Assembly (NCBI GenBank): GCA_030824295.1
Contig: JAVBYA010000105.1
Coordinates: forward strand, 1-12,444
Source of the DNA: Bacteroidota bacterium
Lineage (GTDB): Bacteria > Bacteroidota > Ignavibacteria > UBA10030 > UBA8401
DNA length: 12,444 nucleotides
Direction of reading: 5' to 3'
Part shown: positions 7,464 through 12,444 of the stretch, one piece after another
Numbering within the stretch: the stretch's first letter is position 1
Layout: the number at the start of each line of letters is the position of its first letter
Program-made: the position numbers and the translations under genes
The notes under the pieces: generated by a model
Told to the model about the DNA's origin: nothing
Databases searched by the model: none
What the model saw: only the letters and a program-made list of their open reading frames with translations

Positions 7464-8227
7464 ACAACTATCTCCTTTTGCAGTTCTGGATTGTCGGTCT
7501 TTCGAAAGAAATGAAGTTTCCGCAGCATGAGTTTGAGCGCCTGCCAGTGGATGAGCGTGATCACCTGGAGTGTCACGAACGGGAAGCGGACAGCGTACCA
7601 TGCCAGCCGGAGGTCCGTAAGAGGTTTCCGATCCCCGTGGACAGTACTAAGGAAGAATTTCTTCCCGTCCTTATGGTCGTTGATGGTCACATGCAGCTGT
7701 TCGCCCGGCAGCTGCAGCTGGAAATCGAACTCCGCATCCATATCGATGAACGGTGATACGTAAAAGTACTTTGTGACGCGCTTCCGGAATCCTTCCGCAC
7801 TCCTGTCCGCCGCCGTGAGCAGATACGGTTTCTGCTCGCCGAACGTGTTCCCGACCTCCGGAACGACACAGAACGGCTCGCCGTTCTGCGCATAACAATA
7901 ATAGAAAGAGACCGGATTGAACACATATCCGAAGACCCGCACATTGGTGATGAGCAGGACCTTGCCGATCTGTTCTGTGACGCCCTGCGTCCGCAAATAC
8001 TCGAGCAAGTTCTCCTTTGCACTCGGTTTGCCCAGCTGCAGATGGTCCGCATCCCGGAACGAGAACAGGTTGAACCGGTTCCTGCTGAAGAGATTCATGG
8101 ACGCATGAAGCGTGTCGAGCTCGTCCAGGTCCAGCGCGAACATGAAGATGCGGTAAACGAACCGATTGCGGAGCGGTTCGAGCCGGTGATGCATGATGGT
8201 GCATTCATAGAGCGCGGAGTTGATCAT
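7451..8227 (-). CDS. DUF1365 family protein of the fatty-acid modification cluster
   Basis: This 258-residue protein matches DUF1365 along its length: an N-terminal MHHRLEPLRNRFVYRIFMF block (residues 12-30), FSRNRFNLFSFRDADHL at 47-63, GYVFNPVSFYYCY at 100-112, EVGNTFGEQ at 124-132, KYFYVSPF at 153-160 and IHWQALKL at 226-233. The ATG overlaps the stop of the FAD-protein gene (ATGA, 4 bp) and its own end overlaps the Cfa-type start by 13 bp, so the three are likely translated together in fixed ratio. DUF1365 proteins are almost always found in this trio; some have been annotated as cyclopropane/cyclopropene fatty acid synthesis proteins, but no biochemical activity is firmly assigned to my knowledge. 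No signal peptide; probably cytoplasmic and membrane-associated. Confidence 0.92.
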   Translation of the reverse strand: MINSALYECTIMHHRLEPLRNRFVYRIFMFALDLDELDTLHASMNLFSRNRFNLFSFRDADHLQLGKPSAKENLLEYLRTQGVTEQIGKVLLITNVRVFGYVFNPVSFYYCYAQNGEPFCVVPEVGNTFGEQKPYLLTAADRSAEGFRKRVTKYFYVSPFIDMDAEFDFQLQLPGEQLHVTINDHKDGKKFFLSTVHGDRKPLTDLRLAWYAVRFPFVTLQVITLIHWQALKLMLRKLHFFRKTDNPELQKEIVVWNK

Positions 8228-9489
8228 GTCCAGATCGGTTTGGCGGATAACACCCTGCTCACATCGAGTCCCGATGTGAACGCATCCTCATGGAAGCCGT
8301 ATTTGAAATAACTGCCGCAGAAATAGACCGGACCGTCACTGTTCAGCTGCGGCAGTTCCTTCTGTGCCTGCTGTGCCGCGACGGTGTAGACCGGGTGCGT
8401 ATAGACGATGCGCCGCAGCACGCGGGAAGGTTCGATGAATTCCTCGCCGTTGATGTTCACGAAATAGTCCTTCTTCTGCGATACCTGCTGAAGGCTGTTC
8501 ATCCAGTACACGGTGCTCGGTGTCAGTCCGGCATGTTTCGTCTGATCGATGCGGTAGTTCCACGAGGACCAGGCGCGGCGGGTCCGGGGCATCACCGATG
8601 CATCAGTGTGGAGGACCGCGATATTCTCCTGATAGGTGAATGGGGACAATAACCGGCGTTCCTGTTCCGTCGGTTCCGCCAGCATGGCAAGCGCTTCGTC
8701 CGCATGCGCAGCGATGATCACCTTGTCGAATTCCGAACGCTGTCCGTCAGCAAAGATGATGACCGCTTTCCCGTTGCTCCGCTCCACGCGCACAACACCG
8801 CTGTTCACAACGACCCGGCCGGTGAACGGACGGAGAAGGATGTCCCGGTAGACCCGGCTTCCGTTGTGGATGGTGTACCATTGATGCTGAGTATCAAGTC
8901 CAAGGAACCCGTGATTCTTAAAGAAGCGCACGAGCGAGAACGCCGGGAACCCGAGCATCAGATCGATGGGGGTGGACCAAACGGCGGAACTCATCGGGAT
9001 GATATATTTATAGAGGAAGTCATCGCCGAAGTTCTTCTCTTTTGCATACTCCGCAAGGGTCATGGAAGCATAACGGGGATCGGTCAGCACCTCCTCGCAT
9101 TCCTTGTTGAACCGGTCGATCTGCAGCAGCATCCGGATGTACCGGGGGGAGAAGAGATTCCTCCGCTGCGCGAAGAGACCGTCCAATCCCGAACCGCTGA
9201 ACTCCAGTCCGGTCGGCACGTGCTGTACAGAGAAGGACATGGAGGTCTTCTTGACCGGCACCTGGAGTTCATCGAACAAACGGATGAGATTCGGATAGGT
9301 GACCTGATTGAAGACCATGAAACCGGTATCGATATGCACCGGTGTTCCCTCTTCGTCGATGGTCACCGTGTTGGTATGACCTCCCGCATAACTGTTCTTT
9401 TCGAACAGCGTGATGTCATACTCATGCCGCAGGAAATGGGCAGCGCCCATTCCCGCTATTCCAGTACCGATGATCGCAATTTTTTGCAT
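8224..9489 (-). CDS. FAD-dependent amine-oxidase-family oxidoreductase (fatty-acid modification)
   Basis: The protein has 421 residues. It opens directly with a Rossmann FAD-binding strand and GTGIAGMGAA (GxGxxG at 8-13), followed by Glu30 and AGGH at 35-38, then HIDTGFMVFN at 52-61, IIAAHADEALAML at 258-270, and a C-terminal FAD-contact block CGSYFKYGFHEDAFTSG at 391-407. This is the NAD(P)-binding/amine-oxidase-like flavoprotein type that regularly accompanies DUF1365 and Cfa genes. In Rhodobacter a similar protein was tied to furan fatty acid formation, from memory. It may desaturate or oxidise methylated acyl chains; that is inference. The ATG at 9489 has no clear ribosome site, but an N-terminus starting exactly at the FAD fold supports it. 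It follows an 80-bp AT-rich spacer that may hold its own promoter, and overlaps the next gene by ATGA. Confidence 0.92.
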   Translation of the reverse strand: MQKIAIIGTGIAGMGAAHFLRHEYDITLFEKNSYAGGHTNTVTIDEEGTPVHIDTGFMVFNQVTYPNLIRLFDELQVPVKKTSMSFSVQHVPTGLEFSGSGLDGLFAQRRNLFSPRYIRMLLQIDRFNKECEEVLTDPRYASMTLAEYAKEKNFGDDFLYKYIIPMSSAVWSTPIDLMLGFPAFSLVRFFKNHGFLGLDTQHQWYTIHNGSRVYRDILLRPFTGRVVVNSGVVRVERSNGKAVIIFADGQRSEFDKVIIAAHADEALAMLAEPTEQERRLLSPFTYQENIAVLHTDASVMPRTRRAWSSWNYRIDQTKHAGLTPSTVYWMNSLQQVSQKKDYFVNINGEEFIEPSRVLRRIVYTHPVYTVAAQQAQKELPQLNSDGPVYFCGSYFKYGFHEDAFTSGLDVSRVLSAKPIWT

Positions 9490-9516
9490 AGAAGGAGTAT
9501 GTACTTCCGTTGTTTT

Positions 9517-9528
9517 CGATTACAATCG
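9517..9528. promoter_or_regulatory. Short palindrome upstream of the FAD-oxidoreductase gene
   Basis: CGATTACAATCG has perfect 5-bp arms around AC. It lies 28 bp upstream of the ATG in an otherwise AT-rich spacer, a place where an operator could sit. No known regulator motif is assigned. Confidence 0.3.
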
Positions 9529-9558
9529 TTTGAATGTATAATTTTTGACATTTGAAAC
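9528..9558. promoter_or_regulatory. Imperfect AT-rich dyad, possible promoter/operator region
   Basis: GTTTGAATGT (9528-9537) and ACATTTGAAAC (9548-9558) are inverted copies apart from a one-base bulge, around an AT-rich 10-base centre. On the minus strand the centre contains TTATACA, a possible -10 box, but no convincing -35 box is visible. The position between a gene stop (9570) and the next ATG (9489) and the sharp drop in GC suggest a promoter for the FAD/DUF1365/Cfa/SOUL genes. Confidence 0.35.
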
Positions 9559-9569
9559 TATATAAATTT

Positions 9570-10301
9570 TTATGGTCCCGGCTTATCGAACGTCACCCGC
9601 ACGATATAGCTCTTCCCCTTCTCATCGTAGATATTCGAGATCCCTTCATACCGTACGGCGCGGCGTGTTTCCGTATCGTACCACACCACGACCGGCTCGA
9701 CGAACAGACGGATGAACCAATGGTCAGATTCGAACCGGACGACCATCGTATTCTTCCCGTTCTGCACCTCGGAACGGTCCTTCACCACGCGGAACTCGAA
9801 GTAGTCCAGCTGCGACGGCACACCGAGATTGAAGATGACCGGTTCGTTCTTCTGCAGTTTGTCCCACTGGCTGCGGACGAGATTGTTCAGACCGGCATCC
9901 AGCGCGAACGGCTGCGGGATGCGGAGCAGTTCTTCCTTGGCCGGAGATGCGGCATCCGCTTTGGTGGTCAACTGCACACTGCCATTCACCAATGCAGCGG
10001 CTTCGATGTTGCCGTACCGGTAATCTTCGCGCCGGAATTCCGCTGCCGGCGAGTTGTCGGTGAACGTGATCTCTTTCTTTCCGATGATGTTCTTCTTCAC
10101 ATCGCGGTAGGTGATCACGGAACGGACATTCACATCGTTCGTGTAGAACGCTTCATGTTCTTCCGTATAGATCAGTTTGCCGGTCTTCAGATCGACTGCC
10201 GTCCCTACGTACCGTTCCGATCGGGAGGAAGCATCCGCTGCCGCCGTCCACATCAGCATCAAACCCAACACCCACACCATCGCTGTTCTTCTATCCATCA
10301 T
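9570..10301 (-). CDS. Unrecognised secreted beta-rich protein in the lipid cluster
   Basis: This 243-residue protein starts at 10301 or at the adjacent ATG at 10298; GGGTGA lies just upstream and suits either. Residues about 7-24 are a signal peptide (MVWVLGLMLMWTAAADA). The remainder is strand-rich with alternating polar and hydrophobic residues: YTEEHEAFYTNDVNV near 45-59, ITYRDVKKNIIGKKEITF at 63-80, FRREDYRYGNIEAA near 89-102, and a C-terminal VWYDTETRRAVRYEGISNIY to YIVRVTF. The last block resembles the end of DUF3108-like periplasmic beta-barrel proteins (a cleft that could bind lipid), but I cannot assign a family. Two Cys-free beta sheets and no catalytic motif are visible. It sits between two lipid-modifying methyltransferase units, in the same direction, so a role in handling or sensing modified lipids in the periplasm is plausible but unproven. 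Confidence 0.8.
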   Translation of the reverse strand: MMDRRTAMVWVLGLMLMWTAAADASSRSERYVGTAVDLKTGKLIYTEEHEAFYTNDVNVRSVITYRDVKKNIIGKKEITFTDNSPAAEFRREDYRYGNIEAAALVNGSVQLTTKADAASPAKEELLRIPQPFALDAGLNNLVRSQWDKLQKNEPVIFNLGVPSQLDYFEFRVVKDRSEVQNGKNTMVVRFESDHWFIRLFVEPVVVWYDTETRRAVRYEGISNIYDEKGKSYIVRVTFDKPGP

Positions 10302-10337
10302 GCGTCACCCGCCCAATCTAATATTTGTCCATCTAAT

Positions 10338-10431
10338 AATCTGCTAATCTGTAATTTGATAATCTGTAATCTGATAATCTGCAATCTGCAATCTGCAATC
10401 TGCAATCTGCAATCTGATAATCTGCAATTTG
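10338..10431. repeat. Tandem AATCTG repeat with mixed 7- and 8-bp period
   Basis: Thirteen copies of AATCTG (two as AATTTG) begin at 10338, 10346, 10353, 10361, 10368, 10376, 10383, 10390, 10397, 10404, 10411, 10419 and 10426. Copies are spaced 7 bp apart in the centre (AATCTGC units) and alternate 8 and 7 bp at the left end. The array fills most of the 142-bp gap between two genes. Similar GCAGATT-type arrays are, from memory, dispersed between genes in Bacteroidota and relatives. Copy number is likely variable. An open frame reading through it on the minus strand is a repeat artefact. Confidence 0.9.
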
Positions 10432-10443
10432 CTCCTTGTTCCT

Positions 10444-11469
10444 TCACTTCTTTTCGAACAGATAATGACTGACGATCCATTCCTCGCCATTATTGTATCC
10501 CCACAGCTCTGCGCAGGACATGAAGAAGACGCGCCAATAGGACCACCATTTGGTCACCTGATCTGCACCGTAGGTATCGGCAAAGATCTGCCGGATACGC
10601 GGTTCGTTGGCATCCATATTCCTGAGCCATGCTTCGCTGGTCTTATTATAGTGGTGACCGGGCACCTGCCAATGCCGCTCGATGGCAAGATGTTTCGGGA
10701 AGTACAGCAACAGATGATCGCTCGGCATGATGCCGCCGCTGAAGAAATACTTGGACATCCAGTCCGTCTCGTCCTTCACTTCGAACAGGTATGCCAGCGT
10801 CTTGTGTGTGAAGATGTGGACGAACAGCTTCCCTTCCGGCTTCAGGAACGATGCCACTTTCGCCAGGAGCAGTTCGTAGTTCCGCATATGCTCGAACATC
10901 TCCACCGAGACGACCCGGTCGAAGGGACCGTCAATGGTAAAGGTGTTCATATCCGCAGTGATGATCGTCAGGTTCTTCAGCCCGCGTTTCGCTGCTTCGG
11001 CATCGATGTATTCCTTCTGCGTGCGGGAATTGGAGACCCCTGTAATGCGTGCGTTGGGATACTTCTTCGCCATGAACAGACTGAGCGAGCCCCATCCGCA
11101 TCCGAGCTCCAGGATGGACATGCCGTCGATCAGCTCGGCACGCTCCGTTGTCAGCTCGAGCATATCCTCTTCGGATGTGTCCAGCGTGACATCGGCGCTC
11201 TTCCAATAGCCGGAGCTGTACTTCATATGCTTCCCCATCACCAGACGGAAGAATTCCGTCGGCACTTCGTAGTGCTGCTCGTTCGCATCATGCGTGTTGA
11301 CGGCGATGGGACTCGCCTTCAGGAACGCGATGAGGGACATGAAGTGCTTCTGCTGTTCTGCTGCGTCCTGCTTCCGTTCCTCCCGCAGCCGCTGTGCAAG
11401 CAGCCGGCGGATGCCGGTGCGGATGAGGGCATCCGGAAGAAGGTTCTTTTCGAGTAAGGTGGAGATCAT
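10444..11469 (-). CDS. CFA-superfamily SAM methyltransferase, coclaurine N-methyltransferase-like
   Basis: The protein has 341 residues. Its order of motifs is that of the cyclopropane synthase superfamily but in the variant closest to plant coclaurine N-methyltransferase-like proteins: a helical N-terminus (LLPDALIRTGIRRLL at 10-24), HYEVPTEFFRLVMGKHMKYS at 66-85, SAM-binding ILELGCGWGSLSLF at 119-132, SVEMFEHM at 188-195, FFSGGIMP at 242-249 and FFMSCAELWGYNNGEEW at 315-331. It is clearly different from the 420-residue Cfa-type protein further along, so the cluster has two methyltransferases. It may be a second methylating step on an acyl chain (as FufM does in furan fatty acid synthesis) or act on another amine or lipid; the sequence does not decide. 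No clear ribosome site precedes the ATG at 11469, but the N-terminus matches the family. It starts 43 bp after the DUF1295 gene. Confidence 0.9.
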   Translation of the reverse strand: MISTLLEKNLLPDALIRTGIRRLLAQRLREERKQDAAEQQKHFMSLIAFLKASPIAVNTHDANEQHYEVPTEFFRLVMGKHMKYSSGYWKSADVTLDTSEEDMLELTTERAELIDGMSILELGCGWGSLSLFMAKKYPNARITGVSNSRTQKEYIDAEAAKRGLKNLTIITADMNTFTIDGPFDRVVSVEMFEHMRNYELLLAKVASFLKPEGKLFVHIFTHKTLAYLFEVKDETDWMSKYFFSGGIMPSDHLLLYFPKHLAIERHWQVPGHHYNKTSEAWLRNMDANEPRIRQIFADTYGADQVTKWWSYWRVFFMSCAELWGYNNGEEWIVSHYLFEKK

Positions 11470-11512
11470 AAGTTACGCCGATAAAAATTCATGGATTCCG
11501 AACGGTGCCGGT

Positions 11513-12298
11513 TCATTTCTTCTTGAACCACGGCACGAATGCGCTGGTGGTGCGCTGATACTCACGGTACAGGTCGCCTCGGGAACGGAGCGCATTCGCT
11601 TCCGTCAGCGGTATCCCGGTCACCCGAAGCAGCAGATAGAGCATGATCGCCGGCGCGAAGAGCGAGACCCATCCATCCGCTGATGCCAATGCAAAGGAGC
11701 TGTACGCCAGCCAGATGAGCCATTCAAAGAAGTAGTTGGGATGACGCGAGTAATTCCACACGCCGCGCTGACAGACCTTCCCTTTGTTCGACGGATCGCT
11801 CTTGAACGCATGAAGCTGAGCATCGGCGACCGTCTGACCGATCACGGAGACGAACCAGAGCGCGATGCCGATATACTCGAGGACCGAAAGCTCCGGCGAC
11901 GGATTCCGGGCGATGACGATGAACTGCAGCGTCACCAAAACGATCGCGAACGCCTGGTATTGGTAGAACAGGAAATATCGGAACGGGATGTTCTTCTTCC
12001 ATTCCTTCTCCAGCATATCATATCGGGCATCATGATGACTGCCGATGACGCGGGTGATGAGCAGATACGAGCCGAGGCGGAAGCCCCAGATGCCGGTCAT
12101 CACGCCGATGATGATGCGCCGGGTGACATCCCCTTCACCGATGAACGCATAGAAGATGCCGATGAGCGCGAGACCGAATCCCCAGCCGGCATCCACGATC
12201 ATCGGTTTGTTCGATATCCGGTAGATGAGCCATAGAATGCACATCATCCCAAAGACGAAGGCATATCCGTACAGCGAAGTTTGAAGAAGATATTCCAT
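11513..12298 (-). CDS. DUF1295 / steroid 5-alpha-reductase-like integral membrane protein
   Basis: The protein has 261 residues and six or seven hydrophobic segments (about 8-26, 35-53, 61-82, 108-130, 139-160, 190-207, 210-228). The C-terminal signature is complete: ADAQLHAFKSDPSNKGKVC at 158-176, then GVWNYSRHPNYFFEW at 179-193, and EYQRTTSAFVPWF near 246-258. These residues bind NADPH in the steroid 5-alpha-reductase/isoprenylcysteine methyltransferase-like superfamily, to which DUF1295 belongs. DUF1295 genes often lie in FAD/DUF1365/Cfa clusters. A double-bond reductase for acyl chains or another lipid is a reasonable guess; the substrate is unknown. AAAGG precedes the ATG, and the gene begins 12 bp after the stop of an upstream membrane protein gene, so both share a transcript. 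Confidence 0.92.
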   Translation of the reverse strand: MEYLLQTSLYGYAFVFGMMCILWLIYRISNKPMIVDAGWGFGLALIGIFYAFIGEGDVTRRIIIGVMTGIWGFRLGSYLLITRVIGSHHDARYDMLEKEWKKNIPFRYFLFYQYQAFAIVLVTLQFIVIARNPSPELSVLEYIGIALWFVSVIGQTVADAQLHAFKSDPSNKGKVCQRGVWNYSRHPNYFFEWLIWLAYSSFALASADGWVSLFAPAIMLYLLLRVTGIPLTEANALRSRGDLYREYQRTTSAFVPWFKKK

Positions 12299-12310
12299 GG
12301 TACCTTTCGA

Positions 12311-12444
12311 TTATTGACGCTTCAGCAGCACTGCTTCGAGACCTTGTCCCGGTTTCAGCCGGAACAACTGCAAGAGCACATACCCCGTAACAGCGATACT
12401 TCCGAGAGTGATGAATAACACTGTCCACACTGCTTTCGCTGCCG
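12311..12444 (-). CDS. C-terminal end of a membrane protein (N-terminus outside window)
   Basis: On the minus strand an open frame enters from the right edge and stops with TAA at 12313-12311. The visible 43 residues hold one hydrophobic segment (AVWTVLFITLGSIAVTGYVL) and a cytoplasm-like basic tail ending in LEAVLLKRQ. It ends 12 bp before the DUF1295 start, so it belongs to the same operon. A transporter or another small membrane protein of the cluster is possible; too little is visible to name it. Confidence 0.7.
   Translation of the reverse strand, partial: AAKAVWTVLFITLGSIAVTGYVLLQLFRLKPGQGLEAVLLKRQ

Noticed and set aside
7464..7601. Upstream extension of the Cfa-type gene by 46 codons
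   Set aside because: It lies inside the DUF1365 coding region in another frame; the internal ATG has a strong ribosome site and a family-like N-terminus.
9545..9566. Plus-strand TTGACA with a following TATAAA as a promoter
   Set aside because: The gap is about 10 bp, too short for a sigma-70 promoter, and no plus-strand gene follows.
10338..10431. Possible CRISPR array
   Set aside because: Units are 7-8 bp with no spacers between them, so this is a simple tandem repeat.
10298..10480. Short minus-strand open frame rich in repeated RLQIADC-like units
   Set aside because: It is only the translation of the 7-bp tandem repeat and overlaps the end of the methyltransferase gene.

Overview
All genes that I can support lie on the minus strand, so transcription runs from the right end of the window to the left. 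The DNA is moderately GC-rich. Several secreted proteins have short signal peptides ending in Ala-Gln, start contexts are variable (some good Shine-Dalgarno sites, some none), and envelope proteins carry TIG, YCF48/BNR and caspase domains. This mix suggests the Bacteroidota/Ignavibacteriota/Kapabacteria neighbourhood; that placement is inferred from gene style, not from a marker gene. No rRNA, tRNA, CRISPR array, transposase or phage gene was seen.

Right block (12444 to 5580), a lipid-modification cluster. In transcription order: the end of a membrane protein (12444-12311); a DUF1295/steroid 5-alpha-reductase-like membrane protein (12298-11513); a coclaurine N-methyltransferase-like member of the cyclopropane fatty acid synthase superfamily (11469-10444); a short tandem-repeat spacer; an unrecognised secreted beta-rich protein (10301-9570); an AT-rich spacer with dyad symmetries; then a tightly coupled trio of FAD amine-oxidase-like protein (9489-8224), DUF1365 protein (8227-7451) and Cfa-type methyltransferase (7463-6201); and a secreted SOUL heme-binding protein (6182-5580). 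The FAD/DUF1365/Cfa trio is a known association in bacteria that build cyclopropane, methyl-branched or furan fatty acids on phospholipids. Two different methyltransferases plus a reductase-like protein suggest a multi-step acyl-chain tailoring pathway, possibly furan fatty acid-like.

Spacer 5579-5434. It holds a 59-bp imperfect palindrome, probably the end of the lipid transcript, and an AT-rich dyad that may mark the promoter of the next operon.

Left block (5433 to 1), an envelope caspase cassette. In transcription order: an outer-membrane beta-barrel protein with N-terminal SH3-like and TIG domains (5433-4273); a small signal-peptide and TM-anchored protein with a beta-rich ectodomain (4247-3750); a secreted caspase-like (C14) peptidase with an intact His/Cys dyad and two EF-hand-like loops (3726-1972); a DUF4384 protein starting one base after the caspase stop (1970-1143); and a YCF48/BNR beta-propeller protein running off the left edge (1114-1). 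All five have signal peptides and are packed head to tail, so they probably act together in the periplasm or outer membrane. This secreted caspase operon and the extended lipid cluster are the two most interesting systems here; neither gene set as a whole has a function I can name with certainty.
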